A stretch of DNA of 64,000 nt from Sphingomonas sp. R-74633 (GTDB lineage: Bacteria > Pseudomonadota > Alphaproteobacteria > Sphingomonadales > Sphingomonadaceae): positions 372,001 through 436,000 of the forward strand of contig NZ_JACCFG010000003.1 in NCBI RefSeq assembly GCF_013416555.1. The letters run 5' to 3'. Below are positions 8,936 to 16,997 of this stretch, piece by piece. The position numbers and the translations under genes were made by a program. The notes beneath the pieces are model-generated. The model was not told where the DNA came from. It did no database searches and saw only the letters and a list, made by a program, of their open reading frames with translations. Within the stretch, counting starts at the first letter, position 1; each line of letters opens with the position of its first letter.

Positions 8936-9907
8936 TCAGACCTTCCGTGAGATGCAGCGGAAGCCGATATGGCTGGTCGCGCTGTCGATATGCTGCGGAT
9001 GGCGCGCCGCCGGGCGGTAACGCTGGCAATAGTTGACTGCGCAGAGATGCGATCCGCCCTTGAGCACCCGCCGCCCGATCTTCGCGCCCGGCGCGTTCGT
9101 CTGGTAGCTGTCGCCGATCGTCGCGCCGCGCGGATTGACTGCCTCGCAGCACCCGCCTTTGGCCGGCTGCGCCGCGCCGTACCAGTCGCGGGTCCACTCC
9201 CAGACATTGCCGATCATGTCGGACAGGCCATAGCCATTGGCCGGAAAGCTGCCCGCCGCGCTGGTGCGATACTGATCGTCGGGCTTGAGCGTGGCGAAGG
9301 GGAACATGCCCTGCCAGTAATTGGCGAGGATCGCGCCGTCGGGGGCGAGTTCGTCGCCCCAGGCGAATTCCTTGTCGACCAGCCCGCCGCGCGCGGCGAA
9401 TTCCCATTCGGCCTCGGTCGGCAGCGCCTTGCCCGCCCATTTGGCATAGGCATCGGCATCCTCATAGGCGACATGGACGACCGGATGGTCCTCCAGCCCC
9501 TTGATCGAGCTGTCCGGCCCGGTCGGATGGCGCCAGTCGGCGCCGGGCACGAACGCCCACCACTGGCTATGGTCGTCGAGCGAGACCGGATAGGGCGTCC
9601 GGGTAAACACCAGCGATCCCGCCACCGCAAAGGCCGGGTCCATCCCCGGATAGTCCTTCGGATTGGGCGGGATCTCGGAGAAGGTCCTGTAGCCGGTCGC
9701 CTCGACAAATTCGGCGAACTGGGCGTTGGTCACCGGCTTCTCGTCGATCCAGAAGCTGTCCACCCGCACGCGGCGCAGCGGACGCTCCTCCTCGTAGAAT
9801 TGCTCGGAGCCCATGGTGAAGCTGCCGCCGGGGATCAGCTTCATGCCCTCATGCGAAACTTCGCGGGCGGCGGTACGGGACGCGACCTTTTTCATCGTGC
9901 TACTCAT
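8936..9907 (-). CDS. formylglycine-generating enzyme (sulfatase-maturing, SUMF1/FGE family)
   Basis: A 323-residue FGE-sulfatase domain protein. Aerobic FGEs oxidise the cysteine of the CxPxR motif in sulfatases to formylglycine using copper and two active-site cysteines. Here both are present in the correct spacing, C289 and C294, within GGSHLCAVNYCQRYR, followed by the typical HIGFRC ending; IGNVWEW is also present. Many FGE-like proteins lack the cysteine pair, so its presence argues for real maturase activity. There is no signal peptide, so it would act in the cytoplasm before export of folded sulfatases. ATG 9907 is chosen; a TTG at 9934 overlaps the preceding gene. It is the last gene of the run from 15197. 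Confidence 0.9.
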   Translation of the reverse strand: MSSTMKKVASRTAAREVSHEGMKLIPGGSFTMGSEQFYEEERPLRRVRVDSFWIDEKPVTNAQFAEFVEATGYRTFSEIPPNPKDYPGMDPAFAVAGSLVFTRTPYPVSLDDHSQWWAFVPGADWRHPTGPDSSIKGLEDHPVVHVAYEDADAYAKWAGKALPTEAEWEFAARGGLVDKEFAWGDELAPDGAILANYWQGMFPFATLKPDDQYRTSAAGSFPANGYGLSDMIGNVWEWTRDWYGAAQPAKGGCCEAVNPRGATIGDSYQTNAPGAKIGRRVLKGGSHLCAVNYCQRYRPAARHPQHIDSATSHIGFRCISRKV

Positions 9908-9930
9908 ATGCGGGTCGCGCCCCTGTCCGA

Positions 9931-11898
9931 TCAAGGCTTTAGCGGCTTGGCCATTTCGGCGAAGGCCTCCGCCGGCAGCTTTTCCACTTCGCGGTCATAG
10001 GTGAGCAGGCCGTTGAGTTCGCCCTCGACGTCGGTGGTCTGGGTATAGACCGACGCGCTCAGCCCGGCTTCGCGGGCCTGGCGGACGACTTCCTCGAACT
10101 TGCGCTTGTAGCGCGCCTCGTAATCGGCCTTGTCGCCGGCGGTCTGGTAGATCTTGTTGGCGCGCTCGGGGAACCAGATATGACCCGGGACCAGCAGGCC
10201 GACGCCGCCATATTCGCCGATCACCAGCGCGCGGTTGCCATGCGGCTCAGGGGTCTTGGGCACTTCCTCATAAGTGTGGATGTCGTACATCGAGGACGCG
10301 TCGCCCGCGGTATCGAGCCAGCCGCTGGTTGCGTCGACCGGGCGGCTCGGGTCCATGCTGCGGACCATCGAGGCCATGGTGCGGGCGTCATACTGGCCCC
10401 AGCCCTCATTGTTGGTCACCCAGGTGATGATCGAGGGGTGCCCGCGCAGCGCGCCGATGATCCGGGTCGATTCGAGCTGATATTGCGCCGCTGCTTCCGA
10501 CGAGAAAGTCGCTTCCTCGTCGCTGCCGCGGTGGATCGCCTGGTCGGCGAACGCGCCCGACGGCATGTCCTGCCAGATCAGCATGCCGAGCCGGTCGGCA
10601 TCGGCATAATATTGGGCGGGCTCGACCTTGATGTGCTTGCGCAGCATGTTGAACCCGGCCTTCTTGAGGAAGACCATGTCGCTCTTGGCGGCTTCTTCCG
10701 ACGGCGGGGTGAGCAGGCTTTCCGGCCACCAGCCCTGGTCGAGCACGCCATTCTGGAAGACGAACTTGTTGTTGAGCAGGATCACCGGCTTGCCGGTCTC
10801 GGGATCGGCGCCCAGCGCGACCTTGCGCATGCCGAAATAGGACGAGACCTTGTCGCCGCCGCCCGACACCGGCTGGAGCGCGGCATAGGCTTCGGCTTCC
10901 TTGTTGCTCGACGGCGACGCCGGCTTCCCGGCGGGCGGGGTGACCTTCACCAGCTCGGCATCGAGATCGTAGAGGAACGGGTCCTCGGGCGACCAGAGAT
11001 GCGCATTGGGGATGGCGATCGTGGTGCGGCGGTTGCCGCGGATCAGCGCCGTGCCGACCACCTGGCCCTTGCTACGAACGGTGAGCTTCACGGCGTCGCT
11101 GGCGGTACCCGAACCGCTTAGCGCGACCTGGACGGTGACGGCGCCCTTGTCGATGTCCGGCGTGGCGCGGACTTCGGCGATGTGGAGATCCGGGACCGGC
11201 TCGAGCCACACGGTCTGCCAGATGCCGCTGACCGCAGTGTACCAGATGCCGCGCGGCTCGAGCGTCTGCTTGCCGCGGGGCTGGCTGCCGGTCGAGGTCG
11301 GATCGGCGACCTGGACGACCAGCTCGTTGCTGCCCGCCTTGAGGAACGGGCTGACGTCGATCGCGAACGGATCGGAGCCGCCCTTGTGGGTGCCGGCAAG
11401 CGCGCCGTTCACCCAGATCGTCGCTTCGAAATCAACGGCGCCGAAGTGCAACAGCGTGCTCTTGCCCGCCCAGTCCTTCGGCACGGTGAAGCCGCGGCGA
11501 TACCAGATGCGATCGTCGGGCAGCACCTTGCGCTGCACGCCGGAAAGCTTCGATTCGACCGGGAACGGCACGAGGATCTTGCCGTCCATCTTCGTCGGCT
11601 TCGGCTTGTCGGCCTTGACGATGGCATAGTCCCACAGCCCGTTGAGGTTCTGCCAGGCTTCGCGGACCATTTGCGGCCGCGGATAGCTGCGCCAGGCATT
11701 GGCCGGGGTAACCGCCTTGCCCCATTTGGTCATGATCGGACCGGCATAGGCTGGACCGCCTTGGGCGGCGGCATCGGGCGCGGTCGCGCCGGCAGTGCCG
11801 GTGACCGAGTTCTTGGGCTTGGGTGCGGTCTGGGCGAGCGCGGGCATCGCCGCGGTCAGGGCGAGCAGCGCGGTTCCGGCAAGTACGTGTCGGATCAT
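9931..11898 (-). CDS. glycoside hydrolase family 2 protein, exported
   Basis: A 655-residue GH2-type enzyme with a Sec signal (cleavage near AQT, residue 23). A jelly-roll sugar-binding domain (about 70-235) and an immunoglobulin-like domain precede a TIM barrel. The proposed acid/base E498 (NNEGW) and nucleophile E562 (GEYGG) are in place. GH2 covers beta-galactosidases, beta-mannosidases and beta-glucuronidases, and specificity cannot be read from the sequence. It lies 48 bases after a sulfatase and 23 bases before the FGE gene, so it probably acts on a beta-linked, sulfate-bearing branch. Confidence 0.85.
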   Translation of the reverse strand: MIRHVLAGTALLALTAAMPALAQTAPKPKNSVTGTAGATAPDAAAQGGPAYAGPIMTKWGKAVTPANAWRSYPRPQMVREAWQNLNGLWDYAIVKADKPKPTKMDGKILVPFPVESKLSGVQRKVLPDDRIWYRRGFTVPKDWAGKSTLLHFGAVDFEATIWVNGALAGTHKGGSDPFAIDVSPFLKAGSNELVVQVADPTSTGSQPRGKQTLEPRGIWYTAVSGIWQTVWLEPVPDLHIAEVRATPDIDKGAVTVQVALSGSGTASDAVKLTVRSKGQVVGTALIRGNRRTTIAIPNAHLWSPEDPFLYDLDAELVKVTPPAGKPASPSSNKEAEAYAALQPVSGGGDKVSSYFGMRKVALGADPETGKPVILLNNKFVFQNGVLDQGWWPESLLTPPSEEAAKSDMVFLKKAGFNMLRKHIKVEPAQYYADADRLGMLIWQDMPSGAFADQAIHRGSDEEATFSSEAAAQYQLESTRIIGALRGHPSIITWVTNNEGWGQYDARTMASMVRSMDPSRPVDATSGWLDTAGDASSMYDIHTYEEVPKTPEPHGNRALVIGEYGGVGLLVPGHIWFPERANKIYQTAGDKADYEARYKRKFEEVVRQAREAGLSASVYTQTTDVEGELNGLLTYDREVEKLPAEAFAEMAKPLKP

Positions 11899-11946
11899 GT
11901 TGGTCTTCCTTGGCTTAGGAACTGGATATCGTGGCGTGAGCGGACC

Positions 11947-13704
11947 TCAGTCCGAGAAGCGCTCTTCCTTCTCCGGCGCGCCGCCGCCGGCACCCGCTTC
12001 GGGGCGCAGCTTGAGGCCGACCGAGGCCGCCCAGCCGAGCCATTCCTTGGCAAGGCGGGCGACGATCTCGGGGTGCTGGGCGGCCAGGTCCTGCGTCTCG
12101 GTGCGGTCCTTGGCCAGATTGTAGAGCGCCCATTGGCGATAGTTGTGCGCCTTGCCGCGCGGTGCGAGCGAGACGATCTTCCAGTCGCCGTCGATCACGG
12201 CGCGGGCACCATAATGCTCGAAGAAGAATGGACGGACCTTGGGCAACGACTTGCCGGTGAGCGCGCCGGCGAACGACTTGCCGTCCATCGGCGAACCCTT
12301 TTGCGACGGGGTGACCCCGGCCAGTTCGAGCAGCGTGGGCGTCACGTCGATGATGTGCGTGCCCTGATCGACCGTCGTGTTCTCGCGGCCCTTCATGCCG
12401 GCGGGCCAGCTGATCATGAACGGCGTGTGGGTGCCGCCCTGGTAGCTTTCGGCCTTCCACCAATGGAACGGCGTATTGGCCGCACTCGCCCAGTGCGCGC
12501 CGATGCCGGTCTGGTTGAGCTCGGTGCCGATACCGCCCGGATATTCGCCATAGCCGACTTCGCGACCGTCGCGCGTCTCGCTCGGCCGGTCATAGCCCGC
12601 ACGGGTCATGATCTCGGGCGAAGCGCCGTTGTCGACCAGGAACATGACGACGGTGTTGTCATACGCACCGCTGTCCTTGAGCGCCTGGATCACGCGGCCG
12701 ATGCCCTGGTCCATTACGTCGATCATCGCCGCGTGGGTGGCCATCTTGCGGACCTGCTCGGCACGATGCTCGGGGGTGAGTGCGTCCCAGTCGGTCTTGG
12801 CATTGGCGGCGTAATCATCATCGAGCGGCGGGAGCGGATTGGTCTTGGGATCGACCAGCCCGATCTTCACCTGGCGCTCGTAGCGGCGCTTGCGCATCGC
12901 GTCCCAGCCATCCTCGAAGCGCGGGAGATACTTCTGGATGAGGTTCTCCGGCGCCATCAGCGGCCAGTGCGCGGCAGTGTAGGCCAGGTACATCATGAAG
13001 GGCTTGTCGCCCTTGCCGAGCTTGCCCACCTGCTCAACCGCGTGATCGCTGATCGCGTTGGTCAAATAGAAGTCCTTGGGCACTTCGCGGACCGGCGTGA
13101 AGTTCTCGACCAGCGAGAAGGGGTCATAATAGTCGCAGACGCCCCAGATGATGCCCCAGTGATAATCGAAACCGCGCGCCGCCGGGTAGGTGCGCTTGTC
13201 GCCGAAATCGAGGTCGAAATGGCCCTGATGGTTGATCCATTTGAGGTGCTCGGCGGGCGGCGTGAGCGGCTCGGCGGCGGTGAGGTGCCACTTGCCGATC
13301 ATGGTGGTGGCATAGCCGCTGTCACGCAGTTGCTCTGCCACTGTCGGCGTGTCGAGCGAGAGGCTGGTGCCGTTGCCGGTCATGTTCACCCGGTGCGGAT
13401 AGCGACCGGTGAGCAGGCTGGCGCGCGACGGGCAGCAGCGCGACATGTTGTAGAAATTGTTGAAGCGCACCGAGCGGCCGGCGAGCGCGTCGAGGTTCGG
13501 CGTGTCAGTGTCGCCGCCATAGGCGCCGAGATCCGAATAGCCGATATCGTCGCCCATGATGACGATCATGTTGGGCCGGCTGTCGCGGCGCCTGGTCCAG
13601 GCCAGCGTCTTGCCCGCGCCGAACGCCGCGGCAGCCATCGCACCCAGCGAAAGCCCGCCCTTCAGCGCCTGGCGGCGGTTCATGCCCTTCACGTCGTCAG
13701 CCAT
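11947..13704 (-). CDS. arylsulfatase family protein (sulfatase 3)
   Basis: A 585-residue sulfatase with a Tat-like leader (NRRQALKGGLSLGAMA). Metal-binding GDDIG (D52, D53) and the motif CCPSR place the formylglycine cysteine at C90. Its size and layout resemble sulfatase 1, suggesting an old duplication, but the two are clearly diverged. It is 23 bases downstream of sulfatase 4 and 48 bases upstream of the GH2 gene, within one leftward transcription unit. GGAGAGAAG precedes the ATG. Confidence 0.9.
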   Translation of the reverse strand: MADDVKGMNRRQALKGGLSLGAMAAAAFGAGKTLAWTRRRDSRPNMIVIMGDDIGYSDLGAYGGDTDTPNLDALAGRSVRFNNFYNMSRCCPSRASLLTGRYPHRVNMTGNGTSLSLDTPTVAEQLRDSGYATTMIGKWHLTAAEPLTPPAEHLKWINHQGHFDLDFGDKRTYPAARGFDYHWGIIWGVCDYYDPFSLVENFTPVREVPKDFYLTNAISDHAVEQVGKLGKGDKPFMMYLAYTAAHWPLMAPENLIQKYLPRFEDGWDAMRKRRYERQVKIGLVDPKTNPLPPLDDDYAANAKTDWDALTPEHRAEQVRKMATHAAMIDVMDQGIGRVIQALKDSGAYDNTVVMFLVDNGASPEIMTRAGYDRPSETRDGREVGYGEYPGGIGTELNQTGIGAHWASAANTPFHWWKAESYQGGTHTPFMISWPAGMKGRENTTVDQGTHIIDVTPTLLELAGVTPSQKGSPMDGKSFAGALTGKSLPKVRPFFFEHYGARAVIDGDWKIVSLAPRGKAHNYRQWALYNLAKDRTETQDLAAQHPEIVARLAKEWLGWAASVGLKLRPEAGAGGGAPEKEERFSD

Positions 13705-13727
13705 TCTTCTCTCCGAACTCTCTCTGT

Positions 13728-15197
13728 TTACTCGCCCGCGCCGGGCTTCTTGGCAGGCTCCGGCACCCCGTCGACCGGTCCCTCTTCGAAATGCGGCTTG
13801 CCGGCGACCGGATGGTCATCCTTCTGCTCCGCCCGCCACGCGGCGACTTTGCCCCGCAGCCCCTTCAGAACGTCGGCGTAGCGTGGATCTGTCGCAAGAT
13901 TGTGCCGTTCCTCGGGATCGGCCTTCACATCGTACAGCTCTTCCGCAGGACGGTGATAATAGCCGTCGACGATTGCCTTGGCAGCGGGATCGCTCTCCGC
14001 AGCGCGGCGCCAGGAGGGGAAATAGGTGCCCGAATCCACGCGCTTCACCCACAGGTCGATATGCGTGGTGTAGGTATATTCGGGGTGGAGGTTCGCGATG
14101 TACTTCCACTGGTCGGTACGCACGCTGCGCATCGGATAGACGTTGATGCTGCCGTCATTATTGTGGGTCGTGTAGATCTCGCTGCGCCCCTGGAAATTCA
14201 CCTTGGTGGTGCGCAGCGCAGCGGCGAAGGAGCGGCCGTCAATGTCCGCGGCGGGCTTGCCGCCGGCGAGATCGACCAACGTCGGCAGGATATCGACCCA
14301 GCTCACCATCGCATCGTTGCGCGTGTTCGGCAGGACATGGCCGCGCCAGCGCACGATCATCGGGACACGGGTGCCGGTGTCGTAGAGGTTCCATTTGCCG
14401 AACGGCCACTGCGCGCCGTGGTCGGAGGAGAAGAGCACGAAGGTATCGGGGCCGAGCGTGGAATCGACCGTCGCCAGCGTCTCGCCCAGCTCCTGATCGA
14501 GCTTCGAGACCGCGGCATAATAGCGGGCGCGAGCGTCGCGGGTGATCGGGGTATCGATCGTCTTGGGGGGCAGCTTGAGCGCGGCCGGGTCATAGCCCTC
14601 GGTAGTGACCGGCCAGGGGACGTGCGGCCAGTTGCTGCCGATGAAGATCGCCAGCGGCTTCGACTTGTCCTTGCGCGCCTTCATCCAGCGGATCGCGGAG
14701 GGAATGCCCTCTGGGTCGTGGAAATTGTCGTGCTCGTAATGGTCGAACCCGTACATCCCGGTCTGCTTGTAGTGCGCGACCTTGCCGAAGGCGACGACCT
14801 CATAGCCCTGATCGTGGAGATAGGCGGGAAGCTTGCGGACATCGTCGCGCGGCGCGGCCTGATTGGCCTCGGCACCGTTGCGCGCCGGCATCAGGCCGGT
14901 CAGCAGCGCCGCGCGGCTCGGGGCGCAGGCGGGCGAGGCGACGAAGGCGCGGTCGAACGACACGCCGTCCTTCGCCAACTGAGTGATGTTGGGGGTGCGG
15001 GCATTGCCGTCGCCCCAGGGCGGCACGTCGCGGCCAAGATCGTCGGCAAGGAAGATCACCAGGTTCGGGCGCTGCGGCTCGGATGCCTTGCGGTGCTTGT
15101 CCCCCGCCAGCGCCGGCTGGGCCAGCATTGCCAACGACGCCGTGGCAAGCGCGGTCCGGAAGCCGAAACGCAGCTTCTTCGCAGGCAGAGCGCCCAT
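13728..15197 (-). CDS. sulfatase, sulfamidase (heparan N-sulfatase)-like (sulfatase 4)
   Basis: A 489-residue sulfatase with ADDLGRD (D52, D53) and formylglycine motif CAPSR (C81). The DLGRD form and the later FIGSNWPHVPWP stretch recall the N-sulfoglucosamine sulfohydrolase/iduronate sulfatase branch rather than the arylsulfatases. Unlike the other three it lacks a twin arginine; its leader (about residues 8-31) looks Sec-type. ATG 15197 follows AGAGGG by a normal distance; an upstream in-frame ATG at 15254 has no such site. First gene of the sulfatase-sulfatase-GH2-FGE run. Confidence 0.88.
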   Translation of the reverse strand: MGALPAKKLRFGFRTALATASLAMLAQPALAGDKHRKASEPQRPNLVIFLADDLGRDVPPWGDGNARTPNITQLAKDGVSFDRAFVASPACAPSRAALLTGLMPARNGAEANQAAPRDDVRKLPAYLHDQGYEVVAFGKVAHYKQTGMYGFDHYEHDNFHDPEGIPSAIRWMKARKDKSKPLAIFIGSNWPHVPWPVTTEGYDPAALKLPPKTIDTPITRDARARYYAAVSKLDQELGETLATVDSTLGPDTFVLFSSDHGAQWPFGKWNLYDTGTRVPMIVRWRGHVLPNTRNDAMVSWVDILPTLVDLAGGKPAADIDGRSFAAALRTTKVNFQGRSEIYTTHNNDGSINVYPMRSVRTDQWKYIANLHPEYTYTTHIDLWVKRVDSGTYFPSWRRAAESDPAAKAIVDGYYHRPAEELYDVKADPEERHNLATDPRYADVLKGLRGKVAAWRAEQKDDHPVAGKPHFEEGPVDGVPEPAKKPGAGE

Positions 15198-15302
15198 CCT
15201 GTTTCCCTCTCTAAGCGGTGCAAAGGTTGCGCCCGCAAGCCTTTCCGACGGCACGGTTGGCCCGCGCTCGAATTAGGAAGGTTGTTTTATTAAATGACTT
15301 TT

Positions 15303-15314
15303 ATAAGATAAATC
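15303..15314 (+). promoter_or_regulatory. 12-bp motif shared by two sulfatase promoter regions (copy 2)
   Basis: ATAAGATAAATC, identical to 7177-7188, lies about 105 bases upstream of sulfatase 4 in an AT-rich spacer. It probably belongs to the control region of the leftward sulfatase/GH2/FGE run, but this is inferred only from recurrence and position. Confidence 0.4.
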
Positions 15315-15399
15315 ATGACTGGTCAATAACGGTAGGCTGCGCCGCCGTACAGCCCCTCTCCCGAGAAGCTGTGTTACAAAGTGTTTCCAGTCCCGCTGC

Positions 15400-16671
15400 T
15401 CAGGGTTGCGCGCCAAAGCGGGCGCGGAAATCGGACAGGTCGAAGCTGAAATCGTCCCGTGCGGCATAGTCCGCATCGGCGAGCTTCCCCATCCCGTCAT
15501 GGCTTTTGTACCAGCCGGGATAGGCGGCCAAGTCGGTGCTGAACTGGCCGTAGTGCGTCGACCAGGTCCTTACACGAACGCTCGGTCTGGTCCCATCGAG
15601 CCGGAAAGTTAGCAGCCGCAGCCAGCCATCGCCCAGCGTCGCGCTGGCCTTCTTCCAGCCGAGATCCTTCGCGACCTGCCAGCGCCCCTGATAATCGGCC
15701 ATCATCTGGTGGACCTGATGGCCGGCGAGGTTGCGATCGACACTGTAACCCTGGCCGCCGATGTGACCACTCAGGACCAGAAAGATCTGGTCGTTCTGGC
15801 TGATGAACTCGTCCCAGACCATTTGCGGGTTGTTGTCGCGCGCATCGAGGATGCTCTGGTCGAGCGCCGGCGTGTCGGCGCGGCTGCCGTCGCGATCGAG
15901 ATATTTATGCGTGGTGACGATCGTCGGCACGCCGGGGAAGCGGTGGATCACCCGCGTCGCCCAGGCGAGCGAAGCGTCAGGCGCGTCGAACTGCAGGCCG
16001 ATATGGAGGAAGCGACAGGCACCCGCGGTGAAGATCTGCGCGCTGTCCGCCCCGCCATCGTGCGAATCGACATACCAGGGCTGGCCCTTGAAGAATTCGG
16101 ACTGGTCGGAAAAGGCCGAGCGGAAGCCATCGAGTCCGCCCAGATGGCGCAGGCCGATTTTGAGCGAATCCTTGCGCTCGGGATTGGGCGGATAGGCGGG
16201 ATCGGTCCACAGCGCGTCATAGTCGTGATTGCCGGGGACGACCGAGAAGGGCAGCTTGCCCTTGAGCATCTCGAAGCCCCGGATCGCATTCGGGATCTCG
16301 AAGCTGCGCGTCTCCTCGCGTGGTCCCTCGGCCACTTCGGAGCTTCCCGAATTGGGCATGGACTTGAACCCGCGCAGCTCGTGTGCCGGGTCCGTCCAGG
16401 CCGAATAATGCTGCCAGACATCGCCGACATGCGTGGCGAAGACGATGTCGCCGCCGGCGCTCTTCGCGTGTTCGGCGATGTAGCGCATCTGCGCGAAGAA
16501 CAGCTCGACCCCGTCGATCGGATAGCCCGCCGATTTCTGGTGCGTATAGTCGAGATAATTCTGCGTATCCGGGATCATCGCCACGGTGAACTCGCCGCAT
16601 TTCGGCGCCGCGGCGGCGGGCAGGATGGCGGCCGCACCGGCCAGCGCGAGAAGCCTGAGAGCACGGATCAT
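15400..16671 (-). CDS. exported calcineurin-like metallophosphoesterase
   Basis: A 423-residue protein with a Sec signal (first ~22 residues) and all the metal-site motifs of calcineurin-type phosphoesterases in order: PDTQNY, GDVWQ, GNHDYD, TTHKYLD and SGHIGG. It should hydrolyse phosphate mono- or diesters in the periplasm. The start could be ATG 16677 or 16671; I prefer 16671, eight bases from AAGGGGAA. The upstream cytochrome gene ends at 16674, so the genes abut. Last gene of the run that begins with the sigma factor at 23457. Confidence 0.85.
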   Translation of the reverse strand: MIRALRLLALAGAAAILPAAAAPKCGEFTVAMIPDTQNYLDYTHQKSAGYPIDGVELFFAQMRYIAEHAKSAGGDIVFATHVGDVWQHYSAWTDPAHELRGFKSMPNSGSSEVAEGPREETRSFEIPNAIRGFEMLKGKLPFSVVPGNHDYDALWTDPAYPPNPERKDSLKIGLRHLGGLDGFRSAFSDQSEFFKGQPWYVDSHDGGADSAQIFTAGACRFLHIGLQFDAPDASLAWATRVIHRFPGVPTIVTTHKYLDRDGSRADTPALDQSILDARDNNPQMVWDEFISQNDQIFLVLSGHIGGQGYSVDRNLAGHQVHQMMADYQGRWQVAKDLGWKKASATLGDGWLRLLTFRLDGTRPSVRVRTWSTHYGQFSTDLAAYPGWYKSHDGMGKLADADYAARDDFSFDLSDFRARFGAQP

Positions 16672-16673
16672 CG

Positions 16674-16997
16674 TCATTTCCCCTTTTGCGCGGCGAGGAT
16701 CAGCGCGGTGACGTCCGCCGCCTGTTCCGGCGTGAGCAGCCCCGGATCGTCCTGCGGCATCGACAGCTTGATCTTCGAATAGAGCGCAGCCTCGCGCCCC
16801 CGCCATTTGGTCTCGAAGCGCGCGCCGACCAGCGCCGGCGCATCCTCGGCCCCGCCTTCGAAACTGCGGCCATGGCACATGGCGCATTTGGCAACATAGA
16901 CCGCACGGCCGCGCTCGGGCTGGATCGGCGACCCGGCCAGAGCAGCAACCGTCAGCGGCGCCACTGCCGCGAGGAGCAGGGGCGCCGCATATCGCAT
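16674..16997 (-). CDS. small exported c-type cytochrome
   Basis: A 107-residue protein with a signal peptide and one heme-binding CAMCH motif, then a methionine in KLSMPQDD that can serve as the axial ligand. This is the pattern of class I monoheme cytochromes c. Its start shares a base with the stop of the upstream phosphoesterase gene (TGATG) and its end abuts the next phosphoesterase gene. Why a cytochrome lies between two phosphoesterases is unclear; it may serve an oxidoreductase encoded elsewhere. Confidence 0.82.
   Translation of the reverse strand: MRYAAPLLLAAVAPLTVAALAGSPIQPERGRAVYVAKCAMCHGRSFEGGAEDAPALVGARFETKWRGREAALYSKIKLSMPQDDPGLLTPEQAADVTALILAAQKGK

Noticed and set aside
9908..9934. 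Longer FGE start at TTG 9934
   Set aside because: It would overlap the GH2 stop and adds nine unconserved residues; ATG 9907 is adequate.
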